Numbered from the stretch's first letter, positions 11,555 through 22,905 are shown. The stretch is DNA of 25,905 nt from Pelargonium cotyledonis (GCA_036897625.1 JAYMTA010000627.1:1-25905); one strand, 5' to 3'. Notes: a model not told the origin generated them from the letters alone. Made by a program: numbers and translations.

Positions 11555-14500
11555 TTAAAAATCATCATCATCCTCCTCGGCAATATGTTTCGCAAGTTCT
11601 TGTTCCTGCTGCTGTCTCTCTCTCCTCTTCTCAGCACTTTCTTTCTCCTTTTGGGTATTTGGCGGGAAACGCAGTGCTCGAACTGCTTCGTTGTGCATGT
11701 TGAGACAGAAAGCAATCCTGGAATTGAAGGCGGCTTGAGGCTCAGTTGTTGAATAAATATCACCAGTCTCTTTCGATACCATCCACCCACTTGCATGGTC
11801 CAGTGTGGCATCAATAGCTCCATCACGAATAGCCTTGGAAACAATGCTCTCAGCATCTGCAATAGGGTTTGCCGAATCCAACCTTAACTTCTTGGCAACA
11901 TCAGCAAGAGAGATGCGGGAGTAAGAGATGCTGATGTTGCGCAACCCAGTCCTAATGACATTGTGCCTCAGCCGAACAATCAGATTGTGAGTTCGATCAG
12001 TGTTGAAAGTGCTGGCAAACTTGTCTGCAACTTTCCTGAACAGCTCCAAGTCACCAATCCGAACAGCCTGGAAGTACAATAATATAAATTTTCATACCTG
12101 ACACTAGCTTGGTCCAAAGTGGCACATATACCAGCACAGAAGAAGCCAAATATTACTTTTGAAATTTTCATTATATTTCAAATAAGCCCAGCCAGTTTGC
12201 AATGAATAATTGTTTTAAGTCAACAATTGAGCAAGTAATATATCAATATAAAATGTGATTTAGATTATGAATGTGCATATGCTAGGGTGAGCAACCACTT
12301 AAATTTTGAGAAGTCAAGACTCACATTTGTAAGCTCAAAGTATGGCCTCAAAGCTTTCTCCATCCCTTTTTGCATAAAGACAGTCCTCTCAGGTATCTCT
12401 CCAAGAAGTAGACGAACTAGTACAGCCCACTTGTTACACTGAATACGGAAACCTCGAGCTGCAACAGGGGCTTTTCGAGCAGCTTGCAGGAGAGACTCTT
12501 TTGCATCTGTATACTCCAACTGAATTGTCCGAGTCTTTCCAAGGTAAAAAAGGTACCGACAAAACTGCAGAGGAAACATGAGACAGAACATTGTTAAACC
12601 CCTTGGTATGGCAGGCAACTCCTTAACTCAGCAGATCATAGAGAAGATTCTAGTTAATGACTTTTTAGACAAAACTTGTAATGTTCCATTGGTAGAAAAA
12701 GCATAAATCAGTTTGACCGAAAAACCTAACTCTTAGGCTAAGAGTTTTAGCTAAGTTATTATATGTGGACGGATGGACAATACAAAGTGATACATATAAA
12801 CAATGCCAAAATAAACAACGCATATTCAGTCAATTTAACCTGAAACCTGCTCGATTAGTAAACCTAAATGTCAAGGTTTGTTAAGCTTAAAAACTGTCAA
12901 GTTAGTGCAACACCAAACCATGCAGCACAAATAGTAATGCGTCATTTTCACAAGTTTAGACATCAAACAATGCCAAGGCACAAATGAATTACTTGGTAGA
13001 CCTTCAAGTAACATGCAGGATGAACACTAGAATCATAAAAGCCCTATGAACAAACATATATGGAGTAAATGCATGAAACATCATCCTACCTGCTGATTTG
13101 AGTGTGCTTCAAAACGAGGCGCCTTTGATCTCAATTTCTCTGCCTGATCATATAGGTTGTAATGGAGGTAATTGCGAAGTAGCAAGTTTAGAAGTGTTTC
13201 CTGCATTAAATTATTACAAACTATAAGAACTCGTAAGTCCATGAAACTGAATGATATTTGAAGCAATTGGATACAAACCTGTCCCAACTCATCATGGCGC
13301 AATGTGGCAGTGCGATGCAAGGCAAGAAGGTTGCTGGAAACAGAAGAAAATCCAAGTTAGATCAAAAGAAACGATGAGAAAATACAATCTAACCTATACA
13401 TTTCAATTCCTCTCTTCTAACTATAATATGCTAATCCAGTACCTGCCTAAAATACACACATCACATACTTGTATGTTTAGACACAAATATAATATATACA
13501 TATAGACTAGAGTGTCACAGTGATTGGATTTGGAATAATTAATAATAGCTCACCCTCGGATTTCAGCAAGATCACCAGTAAGTTCATAGCTATATGAGTA
13601 ATAGAAGTACAGTCTGGATGCTAGAACGTCAACAGTTCTCCTGTTTATGTTCTTAAGTCGAGCGATGCTTGCTGAGGAACAAGCTTTTGCCTGAAAGAGA
13701 AAAATAAAGCATGATTGAAGTTATTAACTGGGCTCAGCCAACAAATAAAGACAAGACAGGAAATAGAGTGAAAGTGGATCCAACCTCACTGTATCTTTTC
13801 TGATCAATCAAAAACAGTATTACAAGCAAGTAACAGAAAATCTCAAGCTCAGGCAATGAGTGCTTCCCTGGTGTTTGAATAGCAGATGTTGCAGTATCAA
13901 CTTCCATCTCATGATCATCTAACTGCAGGCATAAATATTGACTATAAACTGAATGCACTTCCACAGGTGCATAGATGAAAAGATTTGATAATGCTTAAAT
14001 ATTTACTCAGGACAAACTAATATAAGAACAGTCAACTTAAACTGAACATATTTGGGCCACAGAAACCGTGCATGTTTCAAATAGTAATGCCACCCTTTAA
14101 ACCACTCAGTGCACTTCCACCAGTCTTTTGTAGAAAATATAAACTTCTTTGCTTAAATTTAAAATATGAACGTAAATATAGTAAAATCAAAGATGAGTGT
14201 CAGTAAAATGTCAATTTATGTCCACTTTGACTAAAAATCCCAATGGTGAATGGCATCAAGCCATCAACTAGCAAAGTAAACATGTTATGCGACATAACAA
14301 ATATTATATGGTTGACATTTGTAAATGAATTACTGAGTTCACACGTCTTTCAAACAGATAATAAATGCTGAATGATCATAACCAAAATAAATTCCCATGA
14401 GATAATATTCTCTAAGATTAGCTGAACAAAGACTATCAATAACTCCAGATTCCAAAATGCTGAAGAGTTCTCAAAATTATTTTTCCATATTGTCTTATTA

Positions 14501-16526
14501 TATGATTTATAGAAAATACTTTTACTATATAAGGATGTCCCAACCATAAAAATTCCAACAGCTCATAAAGTATACATGATCTTAGCTTGTAACTACAGTC
14601 ATTTCCACCGTTTGTGTTTAGGATCATGCATAAATGCAAGAGCTCAAGGTATACTATTGTAATGTAAAAGCATAAACTAAAAGGAGGGGCCTGCAAAAGT
14701 TTTAACCTCGATATTTCTATAGATTGTTCTGTGAATTAAAAAACAGTTAAGAATTGGGAAATAGGTTTAAGAAATTCTTTAAAACATATATAAACCTAGA
14801 CCCTGATCTAGCATATCTCAGCAGCTACTACTCATCTGGCAAGCATGCTATTCATCCAGTTTTTTTTAACATTAAAAAGATGCCATCTTTTGAATTCTTC
14901 AAATCCAATTTGCTAGTTGATCACCTTAATTACATTAATTCCATTCAATGACTTTTGTACAAAATTCGTTCTAGTAGTGTATAGTAGCTACAACTGAGTT
15001 GAATTTGGATATCTAGGGTTATTCTCTTTATAGTTTTTTTTTCTATACAAATATCCACCCACTTATGTATTATTCCAAGAATGATCACTTTCAAACTGCT
15101 CAATAGACCCAACATTATTCTTCTAAGTTTTGGAGTTATGAAAGTAAATTTTAACAGACCCAACATTATCCTCCACCAAATGTCCATTTTCCCAACTATA
15201 TCAACTCGTTATACACTGACCACAATCCATGTAATCATGAGCATTCAGCCTATCATATGATACAGGAAATTAAAAGGTTCAGCATACAAAGAAGAGTTGG
15301 AGAGAAACCTAGGGTAAAAGCATCATCAACATCAACAAACCAGCTAATGCCATTTCTACAAGTTAAGGTTACAGGAATGATTACAGTTTCTACCCCTCAC
15401 ACAAGACTCATGAGTAAATCCTCATAATGGCACTATCATTGGCATTACAAAGGTCCATGTTTACAAGAAAGTGCAGCTTATCAACTACATTTTAAGGCTG
15501 AACAGCCTGAACTAGACCATATAATCATCAAAGCATCAATGTTGTATCAAGTATCTTTCCAAGAACAGAAAAATAATCATAAAATATACTTAATTCCCAA
15601 GATAATGCAGCATTAAATTGTTATTATACATGAAACCTACGTCTTCATTCTTGTAACCCCAATAAATAAATAAAAACTGTAGCCTGTAGGAATATAGTTT
15701 AGCAACAAAACCATTAACACTCAAAAAAGATCACCAAGTATCCGAAACTTCCAATGATTACAGTTTGCTGCCCTTTTATTCATCAACCATATATTGCTGA
15801 GGAATACCTTTTTTCCCCTCTTTACAAAAACCACACAATTTGCCAAACACAAGGTTACACCCATTCTCAGTAAGAACCTTCCCTTGAGAGTTCTTCAATA
15901 TCATTTCATTAACCATCCCATTCAAGGAAGACATAATCATAAAGACCAATTTGCCACTCTCTTCCATCATATTTACCAATTTACATAGTCAAACTACCCT
16001 AATGTAGTGAGCAGACAATTATGAGCTAAAGTGTGAATCTAATTATAATAGCCTATCTGCTCATCTTTAGCACACCCAAATGCAACACATTACAACCAGA
16101 GAACCCAAAGGAATAAGCTAAAGATAGGTAGCTTCACAAGCATACCTTAGGAACATACACGGACAAGCGGGCATGCGACTCAGAACCAGGAACCAGTGCA
16201 AAATCAAGAAATGACAAGAGCACAGGTGCAGTCAGCTTCTTCCGCAATCCGAACGTGAGTCGAACGGCGCGAGCAACACGACGAACCTCCTTGGCGTAAG
16301 AACCAGTCTCAATGAGACCCGCTATCTCTTTCAAATCTTTAAAAAATAAAAAATAAAAAATAAAAAGAAATCACCAAAAAAAAAAATGAACCGAAACCCT
16401 ACAATTTGAAATCGATCAAAGAGGACAAAATTGTAAACGATACTTACGATGCAAAGTAGAGGGAACAGCTGGGGAGACGGATTGAGAGGGAGTTGGATGA
16501 TCTTTCATCTCCACATCTTGAGTCAT
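11555..16526 (-). CDS. RPN3: 26S proteasome regulatory subunit RPN3 (PSMD3), eight exons, complete
   Basis: Exons on the minus strand: 16526-16448, 16336-16146, 13922-13785, 13690-13554, 13333-13279, 13200-13090, 12564-12325, 12067-11555. All junctions are GT-AG and splice to 487 aa; Arabidopsis RPN3a is about the same length. RPN3 is a PCI-domain subunit of the 19S lid, where it supports lid assembly with the other PCI subunits and RPN11 in ubiquitin-dependent proteolysis. Landmarks: acidic N-terminus [28 protein letters not shown] (28-46); MEVDTATS and [14 protein letters not shown] in exon 3; TPR-like helices through exons 4-7, including [23 protein letters not shown] region spanning exons 7 and 8 with [20 protein letters not shown] and [17 protein letters not shown]; then the Rpn3 C-terminal helix [20 protein letters not shown] ending in DDDDF. 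Intron 2 is unusually long (2.2 kb). No damage is seen; this should be a working housekeeping gene. Confidence 0.97.
13923..16145 (-). other. Long intron 2 of RPN3
   Basis: This 2.2-kb intron is several times longer than the other RPN3 introns. I see no complete transposon in it. It holds a 14-bp direct repeat AGACCCAACATTAT (15105-15118 and 15156-15169) and a minus-strand open frame at 15979-15776 with protein-like composition, ending [13 protein letters not shown], that begins at TTG rather than ATG. I do not recognise that peptide. The rest is AT-rich intron sequence. Confidence 0.6.
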
Positions 16527-16540
16527 CTTGAAGAGAGAAT

Positions 16541-16647
16541 CTAGCACACACAAAACGAGCAAGATGAGCTGTTTGATTGCTGAGAAAATTGAGGGGAAAT
16601 AGTAGGAAAGTAGCTGAATGCAAGTTTGAGATGAGAAATAAACTTAC
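16541..16647 (-). other. Probable 5'UTR intron of RPN3
   Basis: On the minus strand a perfect donor (TTT|GTAAGT at 16647) and an acceptor after a T-rich tract (GTGCTAG ending at 16541) would define a 107-base intron ending 14 bases before the ATG. The exon upstream of it holds the AAACCCTA telo box. Only transcript data can confirm it. Confidence 0.5.
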
Positions 16648-16668
16648 AAATCTGGAGATGGAAAGGTC

Positions 16669-16676
16669 TAGGGTTT
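16669..16676 (-). promoter_or_regulatory. Telo box in the RPN3 5' region
   Basis: AAACCCTA on the minus strand, about 150 bases upstream of the RPN3 start codon. Telo boxes are common near transcription starts of plant translation and growth genes and often work with site II motifs, which lie further upstream here. Confidence 0.6.
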
Positions 16677-16839
16677 GATAGCTCAGAGTTTCGCTGCTGT
16701 ATTTTCCTCCTCTGCAAGTCAAGACTCAAGAGGTGTGTGCGCTTAACAAGATGCTGCGGAGAAATTGTTTTTCTTTTCCTCCCTTTTTTTAAGATTAAAA
16801 ACGGCTAAAATAAAATTAAATCGTAGTTTTGCAAGTTCC

Positions 16840-16897
16840 AGCCCAAAACGGAGATACTCAAACATGTATAGGCCCACTCCATGGTATGGGCTGGGCC
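16840..16897 (-). promoter_or_regulatory. Cluster of four site II (TGGGCY) motifs upstream of RPN3
   Basis: TGGGCT or TGGGCC occurs four times within 58 bases: 16840-16845 and 16871-16876 (minus strand), 16887-16892 and 16892-16897 (plus strand, the last two overlapping by one base). Site II motifs bind TCP-type factors and typify plant housekeeping promoters. A TGGGC core has also been reported, as I recall, as the element shared by Arabidopsis proteasome genes induced through NAC factors under proteotoxic stress, which would fit RPN3. The cluster lies about 310-370 bases from the start codon. Confidence 0.6.
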
Positions 16898-18344
16898 AAA
16901 TTTTGAATTATGATTCTCTCTACGTACTCAATGTCCAAATTTTCTGGACTTTTCGACGCCTCAACTACAAAAAAAATCTCCTAACTTTAAAGAGACTCAA
17001 ACCATAAACCGATTGTTAGGAAGAAAAATGAAAGTCTAGCATGTGTTTTATACTCATTTGAGTTGTATGATTTGCAGTCTTACTACTTAATTGTTGATCA
17101 TATTCGCTGCTCTGATCTATAATCACTTTGTAAAAACATGTTGATCCAGAAAGAATAAACTTATGTTTCTATTCATTATTGCACTTCTTCATTTCTTGTT
17201 TTTGTTTGTAACCAAGGAAGTCAAAATAGAGAATAAAAATAATTGGTAGCATGCGTATGTAGTTAATAATTAGTTTTTAATTCTGACTCTTATATTTTTT
17301 CGAACTTTGGTTTTGATCCAAAGTGACATGGAAAAAATTATGACGTGGCCGGGTGACGTGCCAATCTCGCTGATGTGGACGTGTGATACCTGAAATAGCA
17401 GGTCATTTGGAACGAAATCAAAGTTTGCAAAAGTACATAAGCCAGAAACATACAAAAAACTACTTAGAAACTATATCTAAAGTTTCAACAAATATAAAGA
17501 TTATGACGTCAATTTACCCTTTCAAAATTATCACACAAATTGGAAACGGGCTACTTTGACTTTTTTCCTATTTTATGGCTCTCTAGGAGAGAGCTCGAGT
17601 TAGAAAGCTTAGATGTTGTGAGCTCAAGTTTCTTGCAATGGTAGAAGGTCTTCAGTCGGGGTGTTTCAAAGTTTGGGGGAAAATTGATTTCATGAAATAA
17701 AGCTTGTGGAAGCAAGACACGATGTATTATTTTGGCTGGTAAAGCCTATCCATGTTCTGCAGCTCCTGCTGCTGGAAGAAAAATATTATTTTGGCTTCCA
17801 ATGTTGCAAGAGTAGTCTTCCCATTCTATTTCATTATAGTGATTGTTACCAATCACAGATGCACTAAAGCATGATGATTATTCCCAAACTAATCTAGTAA
17901 GTAAATACCATACCAAAACCAAAACCTGACCAGAAAAACAAAAATGAACTCATGCTATACCTGCTGTAGAAACATCTTTACCACCATCATTTGTTTAACT
18001 TTTCCTCTTTTCACATGCAAATAAACACCACTCCAATAGCGCCAACAATAAAGCCTCAAACTGACACCAAAAGCTATATCCGAACAGAGAAATAAAAGAA
18101 TCTGCTGCTCAGTCAAAATAGGCAGTTACAGTGTTTATGCATCGCATCTATTGTCCTACTTCTACAAAACAAAGGGTGCCTCATGGCCGAGGTTTCAAAC
18201 TACTCAAACCTAACACAAATATATCCTAAAACTCAACATCATTCAGTTGGAGTCAACCATGGATATATAAAACATAATAAGATGGAGAAGGAATCCAACA
18301 CTTTATCAAACAGAAGCTTAGACATTGTGATCAAAAGGGAATGA
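16898..18344. other. Spacer between RPN3 promoter and ALBA 3' end
   Basis: The spacer contains the fold-back element listed at 17217-17522 and, near 18344, the 3'UTR of the ALBA gene. No protein-coding exon or RNA gene was recognised. A CAGCTCCTGCTGCTGG stretch near 17759 stands out in composition but has no supporting frame. Confidence 0.5.
17217..17522. mobile_element. Fold-back, Mutator-like MITE
   Basis: The two halves are imperfect inverted copies. The left arm TCGAACTTTGGTTTTGATCC (about 17299-17318) pairs with GGAACGAAATCAAAGTTTGC (about 17409-17428), and similarity continues outward for some 30-40 bases. The right end reads on the minus strand GGGTAAATTGACGTCATAAT, a form common at ends of plant Mutator-like elements. 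The centre carries several ACGT-core motifs (GACGTGGCC, GGTGACGTGCC, GTGGACGTG). The left end is decayed and I found no convincing target duplication, so the outer limits are approximate. The core from 17270 to 17460 is firmer. Confidence 0.55.
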
Positions 18345-21300
18345 CTATGCACCTTCAGCAGCCGCCTGGGCTGGGGCTGGGGCTGGGGCTGGCCCATTGG
18401 ATCTATATCCACCACGGCCTCTTCCACGACCTCCCCTCCCACGGCCACGACCTGCAACAAACAAAACTGTTACAAACTGCATTTCAAGCATATTTAACAT
18501 AACTATTTTATTTGGTAATTTTTCAACTCAATAAACGCAGAAGAATATATATATCAGACGCTGAATTGCATGAATACCACATCCCCTTTCATCACTATAA
18601 ATTACTACCATTACAATGAACAGAAAGTTTGCGCACAATAGAGAAGGAATCTTATTAGATTTAGATGATGAATATATAAATCTTAAACTTGGATAAACCC
18701 ACAGGATCATCTGAACCCATTTGAGTCCCCATATAACTATCAGGAACAGGTTTAAACAGAAAATATCAAAATAAATATTAAGTTAAAAAATTAATCCGTC
18801 CCAAAATGAGTGCCCTTGATTCCATTTTAAGAATAATCAACAAGTTAGTGTTGTATAATTACTTTTGACTCCCTATTAGCATGTTCTCTAACATACTCAA
18901 GGGATACTAACTAACTTATTATATGGATGATATTGGCAATTCATGTTATAACTAACTTCCTAAAAAGAATAGATGACACTCATTTTGGGACAAAAATACA
19001 AGACAAACAGGATTAAGAAAGCCTCCCTTAAGACCTTGGCCTATTTAATTTTCCAAAATCAATGTCTGCAATGGTATCTTGGATGTACAAACTGACAAAA
19101 AAAAGTTACAAGACACTCCATTAAAGAGAGGCACCAACATTTAACATCCTTAGCAGAACAATCACTAGATTATAATTACAGCATGTGATAACAGTAGTAC
19201 TCTGTATCATTTTAATTTACAAGCAGCAGTTAAAATGAAGTGGGATAACAAGAACTAATCATCCTAAATCCTACTTATGGGAGCCAACTGAAAATATTGC
19301 AGAACCTGATCAAACCTACTCAATTAATTAGAAAGACCAATCCAGGCCTCTCAACCAGGATCCAACCCATTGTAACATCTATGTAGATAAAATTTATTCT
19401 ATAGAGGAAAAAGGTGAAGACAAAATACCGTGGCCTTGAAAAGGGGCCTCTTGATTGTAGCCTCCATCCTGCTGCATATCAATCTGAGGTCCATTGTACC
19501 CTCCCCCCCTTCCACGGCCACGGAAACCACGACCTCTTCCTCGACCCCTACCCCTAGGATAACCTCTGTTGCGGTCCCAACCTCCATCCTCAAAATCAGC
19601 AGCCATAAAACCATTCCCTGAATTAAACAAAGCAGTCATCATAAAACAATTACTATATGCAATCACGCCCATCACAATCTCTTTCAAGATGGCCATTGTT
19701 CATCTTTGACAGTTATAGTCCACAAAAATTTGGTCACAAAATACATGAAACAATCTAACCCTCTTTTTAAATAATATAAATATATCCAACTCTTCTCTAA
19801 TGCAGCTGTTTTTTGGTAGTCAATTAAAATTTGGTCACATAAGGCATGAAACAATTTAAACCCTTTATATAATTAATAGAAATCTAAGTAAATCTTCTCT
19901 AATTTAGCTGTTTATTTGGCATCATTCACTAATTTTAATTGAAAAGACCCAACTGGTTATGAAGAGAACTGTTCAAATCTCGACAATAGCTAAACAGCTT
20001 ACGCATGTCATCCATTGCAGTGAACAATACACTAGGTAATTAAAACAAACACATGCACTCAAATGTAATATAAGGCGTACCTCTACCACCACGACCCCTA
20101 CCTCTACCGCCACGACCCCTACCACGGCCACTTGGTGAACCCTCTGCATGAATAAAAAGTGTTATGAAAGTCACAATTAAACTACTAAAGGAAGTACCTA
20201 GATCATGAAATAGGAGCTACCTCCTTCATAATCAAAATCTGTAGATGGCTTAACCAGTTCAGCTGGTATGGGAGGCTGGTACCTGCATACAAGTAATAAT
20301 TCATGGATCAAAATAGGTTTTCACTAATCAAGCCAGTTTAAAAATTGAAGCATTTACTCTGGTGTATACAAGCAATAATCATAAATAACTGGAAAATAAG
20401 TTGAAAGATGGTATATATTTAGCGCACGTGAGAAATGAAGGGGTCATTTTTATCTATCACAATACTGTAAATATTTTACTAAAATAGTGGAAGGATGAAC
20501 CAATTATCCAATACCCACTTTCACATACACAACTTTTGGACCCAAGTAAAACACAAACCACCATTTTTTAAAAGAAATTTACACTTTACACCTTCAGAAT
20601 TGCCTATTAACTACCCCAGTCAATATTTAAACAATAACAAGTGACTGGAAAATATAAAATTATGTGAATGTCAATGTAAGGTAGACTCTAATAGCACCAG
20701 TTCAGAAATCCCATAACTAGATCAATTATCTCATTTTATTAAAGCTCAGTAGCTCACGAGTAGAAGGAAGCAATTGCTTTATATCCCAAGTTTAGGAGCT
20801 AAACAATCAAGCTACTCATGCCCTTGGCAAATAATTAATAAAAAAAACAATGCAATGTTTTAACATATATTGAATTATGAGTATAATAGCAAGCCATACT
20901 ACAGCATTCCAAAATGGCATAGTTCGTTTCTATAGGCTGGTTTCAATAAGTAGAAATAATTCTAATCTCAATCTAACAAGTTCATTATCATCAGGGGCAG
21001 ATCCATAACTGTTGCTCGGTGGGGGCTAATTTATTTTAAAATATTTATTTCTAAAACTAATTGTTTATTCTTCCCTCTAAAAAAAAGTTAGCAGTTATTA
21101 TGAGCCCAATACAAGTTCAAATATTAGTCTAATTCAAGACTAATATTAGTAAAAAAAATTGATGGGACAGTGATAAAAAGTTTTCAAACTAATAGGGGAA
21201 CACTAACAGTTTCAAAATACTGGTGGGGGAATTTTGAAATAACATCAGAGAGACATGAGAAAAACGGTATGTTTTCAGGAAGAAGAAAAAAAAAACTCAA

Positions 21301-22578
21301 TAAGGGCAACTGCCCCCGCAACATACATAGTAAAACTCAATGGTTGATCAATCTCTGATTATCATGTGATTCAAACGAGGCAGAAAGTTATAAAAGCCTC
21401 ACGACAGATAAATTTATATTTAAGACAAGCATACACCTCCAAACTCACCCAACTGCAGACTTGTCTTGTTCATTCTTTGAGAGGGTTATCACAATCATTG
21501 ACACATGCCTAGTGGTCTCCAACCTGGACAGCAACACAAAAATACACTACTTAATCAGGGAATACAAAATGAAAAGAACTAAAACCTCACAAGATTATTG
21601 GACATGCAACATCAAACAAGGTTCAAACTGTTCTTACGGAAGGAGGCCTTCTTCAAGCGGTTCCCATGTGTCTGTAATGTCTGTAGATCCAATTGATGTA
21701 ATCTGATGAAGACCAACAATTCTTCTCTGCAATACAGACAACATGAAGAAGCCAGCCATTTGAAACCAAAAATAAATATAAATATGACACAATGCAATTA
21801 TACACAAAAATGAAGAGAGAGAAAAAAACCTTGATAAGCTCCACAATGGTAACAGTCTTGTTTATAGCTCTTCCCATTGCCTTCAAAACAATATCATTGG
21901 AACCTTTTTCCTACATATGATTACAAACAGGAGACACACGATGAACATATAGCAATGACTAGATGTAAAAAAAGCAATTGTCTCACAATAGTTACGCAAA
22001 TTTATTGATAATACAGGAGCTTAGATAGAGTGTCTTAATATTTTTCCGTAACTAGCAAAATGGCTGTGGTTTACAAAAATGACAAGGTTTACCACCTAAA
22101 ACCCATTTACTTTGAATCAAATATAAATTTTCCAAGAAACCAAACTTAAATCCATCACATGTTTCATATGGTATTAATTACTGATATTGTAAATTGGTTC
22201 ACACTTTGTCTACCAAACCGAGTTTCAGAAAATTGTCACCCCCTCCCTAACTTTCTCATTCAGGGAACATAAATCAATGTTTTCCTCTCATCTAAAGCAA
22301 TATTCACAATTTTCTCAGTGCACTTATAGATTAAAGGACTAAAAACAAAACCATTACTATATGAGTGTCTCTCTACAGCAAGCAACCAACATAAAAGGAA
22401 ATACACAAACAAAAACTGGGAAATAAGAGGACAGGGAAGAGGGATAAGTAAGAACCTGAAGCAGACTCATGGCGTAAGTAATATAGCTGCGCATCCTGCC
22501 CTGACTGGTAATCCTTATCTCATTCTCGTCGATAGGTGTCTCTGCTCTCGGCTTCTCCACTCTCTGGTACCGATCCAT
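18345..22578 (-). CDS. ALBA-domain RNA/DNA-binding protein with RGG tail, eight exons
   Basis: Exons on the minus strand: 22578-22456, 21910-21830, 21726-21638, 21523-21449, 20282-20221, 20143-20081, 19617-19429, 18451-18345; all GT-AG, spliced to 262 aa. The N-terminus MDRYQRVEKP leads into the Alba domain (about 20-90; EIRITSQGRMRSYITYAMSL, then KAMGRAINKTVTIVELIKRR and GSTDITDTWEP). A linker QPPIPAELVKPSTDFDYEG follows. The C-terminal half is built of RGR, GGRG and FRGRGRGG repeats over three exons and ends in a PA repeat and QAAAEGA. This is the long RGG-bearing ALBA class (Arabidopsis ALBA4-6 type). Family members bind RNA and DNA, including R-loops and stored or stress-granule mRNAs; the exact role here is inference. 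RGG arrays are usual targets of arginine methylation. The long introns have collected transposons, listed separately, but the coding sequence is undamaged. Confidence 0.95.
18366..18393 (-). repeat. In-frame 6-bp minisatellite encoding Pro-Ala
   Basis: About four copies of CTGGGG on the plus strand, read on the minus strand as CCAGCC units, encode the PAPAPAPA stretch near the ALBA C-terminus. Being in units of six, gain or loss of copies would keep the frame, so length variation between individuals is likely and mild in effect. Confidence 0.8.
18796..18994. mobile_element. Stowaway-like MITE in ALBA intron 7
   Basis: Perfect 15-bp terminal inverted repeats, GTCCCAAAATGAGTG (18798-18812) and CACTCATTTTGGGAC (18977-18991), bound an AT-rich non-coding centre of about 165 bases. 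The left side keeps CCGTCCC of the Stowaway-type terminus CTCCCTCCGTCCC, the outer part being eroded. The TA target duplication is not clear, so the ends are approximate. It lies in the intron between the last two ALBA exons. Confidence 0.7.
19725..19926. repeat. 101-bp tandem duplication in ALBA intron 6
   Basis: Two consecutive units (19725-19825 and 19826-19926) share AAAATTTGGTCACA, CATGAAACAAT, TCTTCTCTAAT and AGCTGTTT in the same order with a constant offset of 101 bases. They differ at many positions, so the duplication is old. There is no coding content. Confidence 0.8.
20984..21365. mobile_element. hAT-type MITE in ALBA intron 4, with 8-bp target duplication
   Basis: The element spans 20992-21357 (366 bp) between perfect 8-bp direct repeats ATTATCAT (20984-20991 and 21358-21365). 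The ends are CAGGGGCAGATCCA and, inverted, CAGAGATTGATCAA, matching at 10 of 14 positions, with the CAG-G start typical of hAT elements. An 8-bp duplication is the hAT hallmark. The inner sequence has a GGGCAACTGCCCCC motif near the right end, also seen in the fragment at 23395-23462. There is no transposase, so it is non-autonomous. Confidence 0.82.
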
Positions 22579-22584
22579 CTTCTT

Positions 22585-22807
22585 CTGAAAAGCCAAAACA
22601 AAAATTTCAGTCACAACAAGCACAAATTACATAAAATAGAAAGAAAAAAATCCGAAGCAGTCAGTTTCAAATTCAAGCAACAGGTACGAGCAGAAGCAAG
22701 AGAATGAGAAGAAAATCGGGAAATCAAAACCGAGCCATGCAAGCAAAAGCAGAAACGACAGTTCAGGGAGGAGGTAGGGTTAGGGTTTGGATCTGTGCCG
22801 TACAAAC
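22585..22807 (-). other. Probable 5'UTR intron of the ALBA gene
   Basis: On the minus strand a donor GAACAGAG|GTTTGT (22807) and an acceptor TTTTGGCTTTTCAG (ending at 22585) would define a 223-base intron ending six bases before the ATG at 22578. The T-rich interior and strong acceptor make this likely. It would contain the AAACCCTAACCCTA telomere-like motif at 22775-22788. Transcript evidence would settle it. Confidence 0.6.
22775..22788 (-). promoter_or_regulatory. Double telo box upstream of the ALBA start
   Basis: AAACCCTAACCCTA on the minus strand, two overlapping telomere-repeat units about 200 bases upstream of the ATG and just inside the probable 5'UTR intron. Telo boxes are typical of plant genes for translation and RNA handling. 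Confidence 0.6.
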
Positions 22808-22905
22808 CTCTGTTCGGATAAGTTGTGCTTTGCCCAAGAAAGAGCCCTCTTCTACGGCTTTGTTTGTTCTTTTACGCCCTAATTGGATTAGGGAGATTAC
22901 AAGCC

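Noticed and set aside
16339-16365. AAATAA-type microsatellite upstream of RPN3 exon 2
   Set aside because: On the coding strand this is the T-rich tract next to the intron 1 acceptor, so splicing explains it without a further role.
19394-19696. 100-codon minus-strand frame containing the RGG block, with its own ATG at 19696
   Set aside because: The frame is exon 7 of the ALBA gene read back through its acceptor into intron 6; the real exon begins at 19617.
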